This document shows, piece after piece, positions 16,195 through 24,507 of a DNA stretch of 64,000 nt. The position numbers and the translations under genes were made by a program. The notes under the pieces are model-generated. The model did no database searches. It saw nothing but the letters and a program-made list of their open reading frames with translations, and was not told the DNA's origin. The stretch's first letter is position 1. The number at the start of each line of letters is the position of its first letter. Source of the DNA: Paludibacter sp963678465 (lineage in GTDB: Bacteria > Bacteroidota > Bacteroidia > Bacteroidales > Paludibacteraceae); contig OY782858.1 of assembly GCA_963678465.1 (NCBI GenBank), forward strand, positions 3,100,001-3,164,000, in the 5' to 3' direction.

Positions 16195-17841
16195 TTAATA
16201 TCCCACATTCTGCACTAAATTCGGATTATTTTGAATTTCGGACTGCGGAATGGGGAACAGGTTACGATGAGCAGCGAAGGGGATTCCGCCCGGTGTTCCA
16301 CCTTTCCAGTCCCAGCTATAATCGGTACTTCCGGCAAATTTTCCGAAGCGGATTAAATCGGTACGCCTTTGTCCTTCGAAGAAAAACTCACGGGCTTTCT
16401 CGTCGAGCACGGTTTGCAAATCCACAGCTGTAAGCTGAGCAGCTTCGGCACGCACACGCAAAGCATTGACAGCTGCCAGGGCTGTGTAGCCACCAACCAT
16501 TGCTCCTCCCCGCAGTACGGCTTCGGCATAATTCAGGCTGGCTTCGGCAAGTCTGAAGAGGGGAAAATCCATATCAGCAAATCCTGCATCCTTAGCCGGA
16601 TGACCATCTGCCCTGAGGTTGCTGAACTTTGTTACCGAATAACCTTGTGAAAAAGCCGAAACGTCAGTAATGTCCAAAGTGCGATTCAAGCCATAGAAAA
16701 GCGCGCGGGCATCTTTTGTTGAGCCCGGAACTCCTGTACTCAGGTCGGTCAAATCGCTGGCATCCACTGTTGTTGGGTAAAACTTATGAATCAGGGCCGC
16801 ACGTGCTCTGTTGCCCGACCATCCCTGATTGGATCCCCAGTTTGTCATATCGAAATTATGAGTTGATGCCACTAAAAATGTAGAAGAACCATATGATGTG
16901 GCTGTAACTCCATCGGCTACAATTGCAAATATAATTTCCTGAGGAGCAGTGTTTGCTGTAGAACCATCGATCGGTCCGGCATTGTCGGCCATAAAAAGTT
17001 GCTTATAGCTTGAATTCAGCACATAACCCGAATCCATCACCTTTTTGGAATAAATGGCAGCATCGTTCCAGCGCGGAGTTCCTGTATATACTTCGGCATT
17101 CAAATAAAGCCTTGATAACAATAACCAGTTTGCCGCAACATCCACACGGGAATAGGGTGCCTGCCTGGCCGCATACATATTGGGGTCGATACTGATAAGC
17201 TCGCTTTCGATCCACGAAAACAATTGTGATCTTGTTGATTGCGTAGGTTGAGTCACCGTTGTTGAAGTGACAAGTGGAACATTACCAAACATATCTATCA
17301 GGTAAAAGTAATTCAGCGCCCTTATAAAACGAGCTTCGGCTCTTTGCTTAACAGATGTTTCGTCTGTTTTGGCGGCCGTATTTTCAAGAAAATAATTACA
17401 AACACGGATATTGTAATATAAGCGCAGGTACATTCCTCTGATTTGCTCATTAGTGGGCGAATAATTGTTGGTGTTCAGGTCGGGAATATACGGATCGCCC
17501 CACGAACAAATGCCTTCATCGGTTGTGAGTTCGTTCAGGTTCCATAAGCCGCGGACAAATGATGTCAATCCTTCATCTATTCCGGCAATGTCAGGCGTTC
17601 CTGCAGGTATCTGAGTGCCTGTGAGGCTCAAAGTGGAATAAATTCTGTTGAAAACACTGTCCTGCTTAAAGTTTTGTGGATTTACTATTGGATAATCATG
17701 ACTAAAATTCAAACTATCAATGTCGGCGATGGGTAGTTTTGTCATATTTCCTGTTTTCCAGTGTACATAAATGGTGTCCTGAACGGGTGTAAAGCTTGCT
17801 AAAAATACGATTGCAAATAGGCCTAAAAAAATATTCTTCAT
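16195..17841 (-). CDS. RagB/SusD-family protein, orphan and with atypical N-terminus
   Basis: This 548-aa protein has the SusD core: TPR-like N-terminal half (TNEQIRGMYLRLYYNIRVCNYFLEN, RAEARFIRALNYFYLIDMFGNVPLV), RVDVAANWLLLSRLYLNAEVY, and the C-terminal RLAEASLNYAEAVLRGG...LNALRVRA/VLDEKAREFFFEGQRRTDLIRFGKF block. SusD proteins bind nutrients at the outer membrane and pair with a SusC channel, but none is adjacent here. The signal peptide ends LASF (residues 14-17) where the lipobox should read LASC. A roughly 30-residue insert with IYVHWKTG...IADIDSLNF precedes the SusD fold, similar to the neighbouring T9SS mini-protein. It follows that gene by 11 bases and is probably co-transcribed. Confidence 0.88.
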   Translation of the reverse strand: MKNIFLGLFAIVFLASFTPVQDTIYVHWKTGNMTKLPIADIDSLNFSHDYPIVNPQNFKQDSVFNRIYSTLSLTGTQIPAGTPDIAGIDEGLTSFVRGLWNLNELTTDEGICSWGDPYIPDLNTNNYSPTNEQIRGMYLRLYYNIRVCNYFLENTAAKTDETSVKQRAEARFIRALNYFYLIDMFGNVPLVTSTTVTQPTQSTRSQLFSWIESELISIDPNMYAARQAPYSRVDVAANWLLLSRLYLNAEVYTGTPRWNDAAIYSKKVMDSGYVLNSSYKQLFMADNAGPIDGSTANTAPQEIIFAIVADGVTATSYGSSTFLVASTHNFDMTNWGSNQGWSGNRARAALIHKFYPTTVDASDLTDLSTGVPGSTKDARALFYGLNRTLDITDVSAFSQGYSVTKFSNLRADGHPAKDAGFADMDFPLFRLAEASLNYAEAVLRGGAMVGGYTALAAVNALRVRAEAAQLTAVDLQTVLDEKAREFFFEGQRRTDLIRFGKFAGSTDYSWDWKGGTPGGIPFAAHRNLFPIPQSEIQNNPNLVQNVGY

Positions 17842-17852
17842 TGCTATTCCTC

Positions 17853-18356
17853 CTATTTTTTAATAAATTTGATTGATCTTGTTTGGTTTTCCCTGATGAA
17901 ACTGCAAAAGTAAATGCCGGATGTTAGTGACGATACATCGACTACGTATTCATTTCCAGGCAAAGCCCTGAACAGTTTTTGCAATACCACTCTTCCCTGT
18001 AGATCCGTTACCCGGATTTTGAAATCCCCGTCCTTTAACTCCGACCCGCCTAACACAGCAAAGTCAGTCGCCGGGTTGGGAGACAGATGAAATGTCTTGT
18101 TTTGGTGAACTGTCTCTTGTCCAAGAATTGGTGACGTAAACTTTATTGACCGAATATCCGCCAAAGCAAAAGAAGCCGGAACTCCATCTTTTAAGTTCAT
18201 AAACAGGCTGGATGTTGCGAAAGTAACAGAGCGAAGATTCGACAATTGAATTTGAGTCAGGTGTCCGCTCTTTTCGGTGAGATACATGGATTGTGCCTCC
18301 ACGAATTGAAATAAACACAACCCCAAAAAAATAGTAAATGCTTTTTTCATAATCAT
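17853..18356 (-). CDS. small secreted protein with T9SS C-terminal sorting domain
   Basis: The 167-aa protein (ATG at 18350 is an alternative start) has a signal peptide ending VEAQ. Two short copies of a motif follow (MYLTEKSGHLTQIQLSNLRSVTF and FMNLKDGVPASFALADIRSIKF), and then a type A sorting domain of about 75 residues (FHLSPNPATDFAVLGG...VTDLQGRVVLQKLF...LTSGIYFCSF). It is therefore mostly a sorting domain with little cargo. The motif also occurs at the N-terminus of the SusD-like protein encoded 11 bases downstream, which suggests that the two work together at the cell surface. Function unknown. Confidence 0.78.
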   Translation of the reverse strand: MIMKKAFTIFLGLCLFQFVEAQSMYLTEKSGHLTQIQLSNLRSVTFATSSLFMNLKDGVPASFALADIRSIKFTSPILGQETVHQNKTFHLSPNPATDFAVLGGSELKDGDFKIRVTDLQGRVVLQKLFRALPGNEYVVDVSSLTSGIYFCSFIRENQTRSIKFIKK

Positions 18357-18737
18357 CTATTTTTGAGTTCAATAATTATCGGCTGAAAAAGATGCAACTC
18401 TTGTGAAAAGTTCAAAAAAAATCTCTCATTATAAAACAAATCTATTTATACAAAGTTTTTAAAATAAATACATTTATTTGCTATTTAGATTCAGCCTAAA
18501 TATCAAGAGATCAAAGGATTTAAAGAGTACGATAAATTCAGGTGGTTTAAGCATTCGGTTAAAAGCATCTGTTTTGATTTGATTGGTTTTTCGACCTGTC
18601 AAATTTTAAATCAGCTCTATACCCGGGAATGGAACAGGAACCATCAATAACAAAAAATGGCTGGCTATCCTTTGTTTTCAACATTTTCCATGCATCTCGT
18701 ACATGGCTCATCGCACTGAACTGCTACGCAGTTGTGA

Positions 18738-19193
18738 TTATCTCCATTTTGGTTGATGCGGGATGCGTTCGCCATCGGCTGTGGTGTGTTCTTCGAGCGA
18801 ATGTTGTTTTGCCTGCACAACGAGGTAGATCATTTCTTCGTCGGAAGTATTGCAAATGCCTCTCAGGCCTTGTGGCGCAACGCGGATAACGCTACCTTCC
18901 TGTACTTCGAAACAGTCATCGTCGACCTGAAAGTATCCGAAACCTTTCAGAATGATATAGGTCTCTTCATTTTTTCGGTGAATATGAAAATAAGGTTGCT
19001 CGGAATGAGGCTGTAAGGAGTTAAACGATATTTCGGTGGCAGTGGCTGCTGTTGCCTCTTTCAGAAACACTTTTCCTTCGATATTCTTTTTACTCACCGG
19101 GTGAATTAACGAATAATCTCTCACTTCATTTAATTCGCCCAGATTCACTGCGCTAAAGTTTGCGCTTTCGGCTATCTTTTCTATTTGTTTCAT
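18738..19193 (-). CDS. cupin-domain protein
   Basis: The 151-aa protein has a single cupin barrel. The first metal-binding motif is represented by PYFHIHRKNEETYIILKGFGYFQVDDDCFEVQEG (His, His, Glu pattern) and the second by SVIRVAPQGLRGICNTSDEEMIYLVVQ, in which the usual second-motif His appears to be missing. Such proteins bind small ligands or metals; the substrate is unknown. No signal peptide. The region between it and the gene starting at 18356 (about 380 bases) is A/T-rich and holds no gene I can support. Confidence 0.85.
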   Translation of the reverse strand: MKQIEKIAESANFSAVNLGELNEVRDYSLIHPVSKKNIEGKVFLKEATAATATEISFNSLQPHSEQPYFHIHRKNEETYIILKGFGYFQVDDDCFEVQEGSVIRVAPQGLRGICNTSDEEMIYLVVQAKQHSLEEHTTADGERIPHQPKWR

Positions 19194-19285
19194 TGTTGGT
19201 TGATTTATTCCTTATTTTACTTACCGAAAACCGGAGTATTGTACGCAATTTCTCCTGAGACGTTTTGCGTGCATCGCTGAGATTT

Positions 19286-19320
19286 CAACTATTCCAACGT
19301 TCTGAACGTTGGAATAGTTG
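19286..19320 (-). terminator. 17-bp perfect stem-loop after the AraC-GyrI gene
   Basis: Bases 19286-19302 and 19304-19320 are exact reverse complements. The hairpin begins seven bases past the regulator's stop codon on the minus strand. Confidence 0.75.
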
Positions 19321-19326
19321 AGGGAA

Positions 19327-20271
19327 TTACATACTTTTTACCGGGATACAAATATCCAGTACAAACTTATGCCCGGGATGATTTTCAGGGTCGGCATAGT
19401 AGTATTCGTAGGGATTTCCTTCGCCGGGTTCGTAGCCACTTTCGGTCATCCACACGCACATGGTGTTCCACGCCTGTTCGAATTCGGTTACGTCAATTTC
19501 AAAATGTCCTACCGCATATTTTCCACCTTTAATTGTTATTCTGCCGATTTCACCTTCTACCTGCACATCTTTGTCGACAACCAAACATGCACTCTGACGC
19601 ACTTTGCTGATTTCGGTCACCGAAGGATCGTCGTGATAAACGGTGATTGTATGCGAGTCCTTTCCAATTAACCCGCGTGGACCGGCAAACTGCATCAGTT
19701 TAGCATACGCTTTGTGAATTTCGTTAAAAGCACCTGTGTGCCTACAATAAATAGCCTGCATGTCAGGCTGTTCTTTTACAATAACTTTTGTTTCCATAAT
19801 AACTATTTGTTTTAAATTTACGGAGCAAAGTTCGTTATTGAATGGCACATAGATTTGATTTTTCTTGCTGAGCGGTTGACCGTTCTTGCTATAATAAATG
19901 CCGTCTTTGACCATTATGGGTTGTTCGATTTTACGGTAAACACTGGCGCTCATCCCGAAATGTTTCCGAAATGTACGAGCAAACAAAGCCATACTGCTAA
20001 AACCGCAATCGAAAACAATATCCGAAATACTTTTGCGCGGAGCATCTTTCAGTTGTTGCGCAGCCTTTTCGGTACGGATGCGCAAGCAGAAGTCAGCAGG
20101 TGTTTCGCCGGTGAGTGTGCTAAAAATACGGTGAAAATGAAAGGGTGAGAAGTGAGCGATTTCAGCCAGTTTGTCCAGATGTATTTGTTCGTTGTAATGG
20201 TTGTCGATATATTCCATCACACGGTTGATGCGCGAAATATATACTGCCCGGCTTTGTTCCTGTATATTCAT
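19327..20271 (-). CDS. AraC-family regulator with GyrI-like effector-binding domain
   Basis: The 314-aa protein carries an AraC double helix-turn-helix at its N-terminus (YIDNHYNEQIHLDKLAEIAHFSPFHFHRIFSTLTGETPADF...ISDIVFDCGFSSMALFARTFRKHFGMSAS, residues 14-112). A GyrI/Rob-type ligand-binding domain follows at about 155-312 (VIVKEQPDMQAIYCRHTGAF...GGKYAVGHFEI...WMTESGYEPGEGNPYEYY). This arrangement is typical of multidrug- or stress-responsive regulators such as Rob. It stands alone between its own terminator and the next cassette, so its target is not evident; the cupin gene downstream is the nearest candidate. Confidence 0.93.
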   Translation of the reverse strand: MNIQEQSRAVYISRINRVMEYIDNHYNEQIHLDKLAEIAHFSPFHFHRIFSTLTGETPADFCLRIRTEKAAQQLKDAPRKSISDIVFDCGFSSMALFARTFRKHFGMSASVYRKIEQPIMVKDGIYYSKNGQPLSKKNQIYVPFNNELCSVNLKQIVIMETKVIVKEQPDMQAIYCRHTGAFNEIHKAYAKLMQFAGPRGLIGKDSHTITVYHDDPSVTEISKVRQSACLVVDKDVQVEGEIGRITIKGGKYAVGHFEIDVTEFEQAWNTMCVWMTESGYEPGEGNPYEYYYADPENHPGHKFVLDICIPVKSM

Positions 20272-20386
20272 CTGCTTTGTTTTGAATGCGCAAACATACT
20301 AAATTGTAAGGAAATAGATTTGATTATTCTTGCGAAATACATGCCCTGTTCTCGGTAGCTAACAACTTTTTTTTCAAAATTTTACG

Positions 20387-20836
20387 CTATGGAAGACTGA
20401 GTTTGACAGATGCATTATTATATCCAGAATATCGAAAAAGAATTGTCGTTAGTAATTTATTATTATTCATTGTATCACCATTTAAAATGCAATATTCGTT
20501 CCCTAATATAAAAACTGAAGTCTGACTGTCAGCATAATGAATGACACAATACAAGTATGGATAAAAGTTTTCAGGAATTATTTCTTTCCTCATAGGTTCT
20601 AACTTCTTTATTAGCAAAAGTAGCGAGTCATATGCTGATTTATTTGTAATTGAACTCTCTGTAAGAAATTCAGGATGTTTTCCAGTCACAACTTCTTCCC
20701 AGCTAGGCCCAAACAAACTCTCCTTTGAATTTCGATATCTAATATCAATTCTTTCAACTGTTTCTTTCTTTTGATGACAACTGCCTAACAAAAGTAATAT
20801 AGCTATCATGTATGTGACAATTTTTTTTGCATTCAT
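20387..20836 (-). CDS. hypothetical lipoprotein, cassette-associated
   Basis: I do not recognise this family. From MNAKKIVTYMIAILLLLGSC the protein (149 aa) has a clear lipoprotein signal with lipobox LGSC; a longer frame reaches 20863. The mature part is polar with SLFGPSWEEVVTGKHPEFL and a segment PYLYCVIHYADSQTSVFILGNEYCIL. It lies between the AraC gene and a long 21-bp-period tandem repeat, downstream of a membrane-protein gene that has a paralogue at 12002. The pairing of a small lipoprotein with this membrane-protein family occurs twice in the window. Confidence 0.6.
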   Translation of the reverse strand: MNAKKIVTYMIAILLLLGSCHQKKETVERIDIRYRNSKESLFGPSWEEVVTGKHPEFLTESSITNKSAYDSLLLLIKKLEPMRKEIIPENFYPYLYCVIHYADSQTSVFILGNEYCILNGDTMNNNKLLTTILFRYSGYNNASVKLSLP

Positions 20837-20900
20837 CCCATATAGATTATTTATATGTAACAATGGTATTAAAACTTTGATTCAGAAATAGAGAATACAC

Positions 20901-21257
20901 AGAACATATTCTCAAACTTCCAGAACATATTCTCAACATTTAGAAAAACTTCTCTAACCCTCAGAACATATTATTTTGGTTTCGGAATATATAATCTTAC
21001 TCTAAGAATATATTTTTCTGCCTTCCCGGATATATTTTCTTTGTCAGATTATATATTCTGATACTTTGTGAAGTTATTCTGAATGTTTCAGTATAAATAA
21101 CTTTTTATCGGGAATATATTCTCCAACGCTTAGAACATATTTTCCTGACTCCAAAAGATGTTTTCCTGACGCTAAAAGATGTTTTTAAACCTTAGCAATA
21201 TATTCTCAACCTCTCAGAATATATTCTCAAACCCTCAGAACATATTCTCAAACTCTC
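20901..21257. repeat. 21-bp-period tandem repeat, about 17 degenerate units
   Basis: Units (consensus near AGAACATATTCTCAAACCCTC) begin at 20901, 20922, 20942, 20963, 20984, 21005, 21026, 21047, 21068, 21089, 21110, 21131, 21152, 21173, 21194, 21215 and 21236. The spacing is 21 bases with a single 20-base exception. The edges are best conserved and the middle is diverged. No frame stays open, so it is not a coding heptad repeat. It fills the whole gap between the genes ending at 20836 and 21274. Confidence 0.9.
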
Positions 21258-21273
21258 ATAACCTACATAAAAT

Positions 21274-21657
21274 CTAAGACATGTGACGCTTTATAGCTAA
21301 TACTAACAGTAAAACTGACAAAACTATATATATAAACACGACTATATTTCCGATAATACGACTCTTATCACTCTCCTTACTAAATGAATTTACAATATAA
21401 TCAGCTACTGAAGGAATTGTATAAGGAATTAATATGAAGATAATTGTTAAAAATGAATTATATGAAGGAAAGTTTCCGAAAAGTGCTAAAAAAATTGTGA
21501 CTAAATTAGAAAATAACACCATCGTTAAAAATCCCATATGAGACATCGTTGGAGGAGTTTCGCTATTATAGATTGAAACATAAAAACTATATAGCTTATA
21601 GAATAAATAATTTATAGGCCATAAAACTAATAGTAAAAATTTTTTAATACATTCCAT
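21274..21657 (-). CDS. small membrane protein, paralogue of the one at 12002-12403
   Basis: This 127-aa protein has about four hydrophobic segments, beginning MECIKKFLLLVLWPINYLFYKLYSF. The C-terminal half (PYTIPSVADYIV, FSKESDKSRIIGN, IVVFIYIVLSVLLL) matches the 12002 protein over about 50 residues. No known motif is visible. It is followed by the 21-bp-period repeat and a lipoprotein gene. Confidence 0.65.
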   Translation of the reverse strand: MECIKKFLLLVLWPINYLFYKLYSFYVSIYNSETPPTMSHMGFLTMVLFSNLVTIFLALFGNFPSYNSFLTIIFILIPYTIPSVADYIVNSFSKESDKSRIIGNIVVFIYIVLSVLLLVLAIKRHMS

Positions 21658-21881
21658 TATTGCATCTTATTATAAGTTCTGCGTATATAACTGCGTAAAA
21701 AAACTCTAACCATACTATTGCGCGAGTTTCTGGTTTTACAACTACATCATAGTACAATTATAATACTCTCTCGTCCAATCGGACATTCATTAAATTTGAA
21801 AATCTTCGCTACTGTCCGACGGGAGTCAACTCTTGCTTATTTAATTACAAATACGGCCGTACAGCTTGTAGACCTGAATTT

Positions 21882-22031
21882 TTAATTATTGGATTCAATG
21901 CCCGATACGCTGTTGAATCCATCTTTGAAATCCTGTATGCTTCTCTCCCAGTCGAATACCAATTCGATGAGTAACATGGCCAGCAGGCCGAGAACGAAGA
22001 ATCCGATGTCGCGTTTGGTGATCTTTTTCAT
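21882..22031 (-). CDS. small single-helix membrane protein (49 aa)
   Basis: The frame reads MKKITKRDIGFFVLGLLAML then LIELVFDWERSIQDFKDGFN and ends ESNN. It has a basic N-terminus, one transmembrane helix (about residues 10-26) and an acidic/aromatic tail with the DWE motif. I recall similar 45-60-aa peptides (TKRD...GLLAMLLIE...DWE...F..GF) being common in Bacteroides relatives, function unknown. It is too short for ordinary gene calling but has a clean start and stop and lies just downstream of the CPBP gene on the same strand. Confidence 0.7.
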   Translation of the reverse strand: MKKITKRDIGFFVLGLLAMLLIELVFDWERSIQDFKDGFNSVSGIESNN

Positions 22032-22116
22032 TTGTATATTTTTAATTGTTATTGGTCATACTACCAAAAAGCTGTCTTAAACAAGTTATATGCGGACTGA
22101 AAAGGAGTAACTTCAG

Positions 22117-23067
22117 TTATTCTACAATGATTTCCGGCTCCTGTTTTTCCACTTTTTTGTTCAGCACTTTAAAGTCCCATTTGTAATGGTATTTTAAAAT
22201 GGCAACAAACACTATGCTCATAACGAGCAAAGCCAGCGTTTCTTTGTTGGGGTTGATATTTTGTTGGCTAAACACCGCCTGAGTTTGAAGTACCGATGCT
22301 TTGTTTGTAATCATAAGCGATGCAAAAATATTGTTGGCAGCATGAAGTCCCATACTTACTTCAATGCCATCGTCGAGCACGGTGATAAGTCCGAATACCA
22401 ACCCAAACATAATATACTGAGGCATGGCAAGCCAAAACCCGTATTCTTTTATTTCGGGATTGGCATAGTGTGATAGCCCAAACAAAATGGCAGGTATTAT
22501 CACTACCAACCAGCGGTTTTTGGTCCATGCTCCAATGGCCTGACCGAGATAGCCTCTGTAGAGCAATTCTTCGAAGGTTGTTTGTATCGGAATAAGTAGC
22601 AACGAGATAAGCAACAAAGGCAGAAATGCTGCCAAGTCGAACTGAAGCACATAGTTGGCCGGACTGATGGCATAATCAATAACAAAATAGAGGGCAGCAA
22701 TGACAAGCCAAATAACAAATCCTGTAAAGGCTCTTTTCCAGCGAATGCTTTTTGTGCCGTTCACTACTTCGGCAAAAGTTCTTTTGTGCAACGGACGTAA
22801 CAATAAAATAGCCGTCAACAAACCTGTAGCAAATGGTAGCATCATAAGCGCCAATCCTACATTAAGCGAAATGCCATAGGCCGTTAAATCCATAACATTG
22901 GCCGGATTAGGGGCAATAGCGCCATTGCTTTGAACTGTTTTGATGGCAATCAGTACCATAAGCGGAATAGATCCGATCAGACTTCCGCCAAACAAAGACG
23001 CAACAAAGTTACAGAGGTATTTCCAGAAATTGTTTTGCCCGTCGAGGGCGCGTTCAAGGTGTTTCAT
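22117..23067 (-). CDS. CPBP-family intramembrane protease (CAAX/Abi type)
   Basis: The 316-aa protein has about eight transmembrane helices. The family signatures are all present: EELLYRGYLGQAIG (the catalytic EE..R motif, about residue 167), the FGLSHYANPE histidine motif and HAANNIFASL. These membrane glutamic proteases process prenylated or bacteriocin-type peptides, or serve in self-immunity; the substrate here is unknown. It begins 33 bases from the pentapeptide-repeat gene on the same strand, so the two may be co-transcribed, followed by the 49-aa peptide gene. Confidence 0.92.
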   Translation of the reverse strand: MKHLERALDGQNNFWKYLCNFVASLFGGSLIGSIPLMVLIAIKTVQSNGAIAPNPANVMDLTAYGISLNVGLALMMLPFATGLLTAILLLRPLHKRTFAEVVNGTKSIRWKRAFTGFVIWLVIAALYFVIDYAISPANYVLQFDLAAFLPLLLISLLLIPIQTTFEELLYRGYLGQAIGAWTKNRWLVVIIPAILFGLSHYANPEIKEYGFWLAMPQYIMFGLVFGLITVLDDGIEVSMGLHAANNIFASLMITNKASVLQTQAVFSQQNINPNKETLALLVMSIVFVAILKYHYKWDFKVLNKKVEKQEPEIIVE

Positions 23068-23100
23068 TTTTCTTCTATCGTTTTTTTGAATTAATACTTG

Positions 23101-23688
23101 TTATTCAATGATGATATCATATCTATCCAGCAAGCCGGCGATACCTTCGCGGGAAAAACGGGCTTTCTTTATTTTGTTATTTTCGGGATGAATGGAATAG
23201 TTGAACGATGTACGGAAATCGGTTTTCACGAGCGTTGTGAAATCGAATACGGCGCCGAGCAAATCACATTGCTCAAAAACGGCTTCGGTAAGATCGGCCT
23301 GACTAAAATCCACTTCGTGCAGCGTGCAACCTTCGAACCTCGTTTTCTTCAGTTTTATTTTATAAAACGACGACAGGTTGAGTAGGCAACCCGCAAAACG
23401 AACTTCGAATAAAAAGGGATTACAATGCTCAAACTTCAATCCCAGCATTTTGCAATTGCTGAATGTAATGCCGTTCAGTTGAGTATTGTTGATTTTAGCC
23501 ATACTCAGGTTACAGTCCTCGAACCGGCAGTCGGTGAAGTTGACGCCCGACAGATCGGCTTCCGAAAAATTGCAATAACGGAACACACAGTTTTCGTAAC
23601 CTCCCTTTTCTATCGGGCGAAGGCTGTAATCGGTTTTTTCGTAGGTTTGGTTGTCGTAGAAGTTCACGTTGAGCTTTTTATTTCGCAA
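23101..23688 (-). CDS. pentapeptide-repeat protein
   Basis: The 195-aa protein consists largely of A(N/D)LXX-type repeats: NFSEADLSGVNFTDCRFEDCNLSMAKINNTQLNGITFSNCKMLGLKF and VDFSQADLTEAVFEQCDLLGAVFDF. The repeats form a right-handed quadrilateral beta-helix. Such proteins may mimic DNA (the Qnr/MfpA group that protects gyrase), but many have unknown roles. No signal peptide or membrane segment is visible, so it should be cytoplasmic. The C-terminal tail (SREGIAGLLDRYDIIIE) has the hydrophobic pattern of a dimerisation segment. Confidence 0.92.
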   Translation of the reverse strand: MRNKKLNVNFYDNQTYEKTDYSLRPIEKGGYENCVFRYCNFSEADLSGVNFTDCRFEDCNLSMAKINNTQLNGITFSNCKMLGLKFEHCNPFLFEVRFAGCLLNLSSFYKIKLKKTRFEGCTLHEVDFSQADLTEAVFEQCDLLGAVFDFTTLVKTDFRTSFNYSIHPENNKIKKARFSREGIAGLLDRYDIIIE

Positions 23689-23798
23689 ATCTACGAAAAA
23701 GTTTTAACCAGCCTATAACGTTGCATTCATTTTTAGAAATTTATTTGAGAGGAGTTATTTAAAGTCTCCTTTTGGGGAGATGGATCTGTAAAAAAAGA

Positions 23799-23834
23799 CA
23801 AACCGATCAAAAACAAATGTTTCCGACCGGTTTG
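23799..23834 (-). terminator. stem-loop after the redoxin gene
   Basis: CAAACCGATC at 23799-23808 pairs with GACCGGTTTG at 23825-23834 with one wobble, about 36 bases past the stop codon at 23870. Confidence 0.6.
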
Positions 23835-23869
23835 CAACCACAATTTTAAAAAACAAAAAACAGGTACTT

Positions 23870-24496
23870 TTATTTTACTGATTTAATACTGCATCCGATG
23901 GCAGCCGTAGTAGTTTGTTTCACTTCTTTGCCTGCAAGTAATGCATCCACGGCAGCTTCCACATAGCGTTCGCTTACGTCGGCAGCATCAGCATAATTAT
24001 TATCGATAGCGCCTATGTAACGAACCACATTTTTACCTTTTTCTTTGTTCAGCACAAAAACGTGAGGCGTTTTGGTAGCGCCGTATTGAGGATAAACTTT
24101 TTGTCCATCGTCGAAAAGATAAGGGAAAGTAAACGCTTTTTCTTTGGCGCGCACCTGCATGGCCTGATAGCTATCTTTAGGTTGAGCTGCCGGATCGTTA
24201 GGGTTAATGGCAATCACAGGATATCCTTTCGAAGCATATTTTTTGTCGAGGGCAATGATGCGATCCTCGTAAGCCACAGCATACGGACAATGATTGCAGG
24301 TAAAAACAACGATGAAACCTTTTGCTTTTGAGTAATCGGCCAGCGACACGGTTTTACCATCCACATTTTTAAGCTTAAAATCGGTAGCCACATCGCCGGG
24401 TTTGTAGCCCTTATTGCCTGAGCCTTGAGCAAAAACACTGGTCTGAACTACAAGAGCCAGTACCAAAACACTGAATACTAAGTTTATTTTTTTCAT
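23870..24496 (-). CDS. secreted peroxiredoxin/thioredoxin-fold protein (CNHCP motif)
   Basis: The 208-aa protein has a cleavable signal peptide (MKKINLVFSVLVLALVVQTSVFAQG) and a redoxin domain. After TDFKLKNVDGKTVSLADYS comes the active site VVFTCNHCPYAVAYEDRI, a CxxC-type centre within an AhpC/TSA-like fold, and later GATKTPHVFVL with the cis-proline. It should act in the periplasm in thiol redox control. It is encoded 11 bases after a TlpA-like lipoprotein gene on the same strand, so they form an operon and probably share a redox pathway. A C-terminal Cys in AIGCSIK is unusual. Confidence 0.9.
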   Translation of the reverse strand: MKKINLVFSVLVLALVVQTSVFAQGSGNKGYKPGDVATDFKLKNVDGKTVSLADYSKAKGFIVVFTCNHCPYAVAYEDRIIALDKKYASKGYPVIAINPNDPAAQPKDSYQAMQVRAKEKAFTFPYLFDDGQKVYPQYGATKTPHVFVLNKEKGKNVVRYIGAIDNNYADAADVSERYVEAAVDALLAGKEVKQTTTAAIGCSIKSVK

Positions 24497-24507
24497 TGAA
24501 TTAATTT

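Noticed and set aside
20901..21257. CRISPR-like or coding heptad repeat
   Set aside because: The units are contiguous with no unique spacers, and all frames carry stops.
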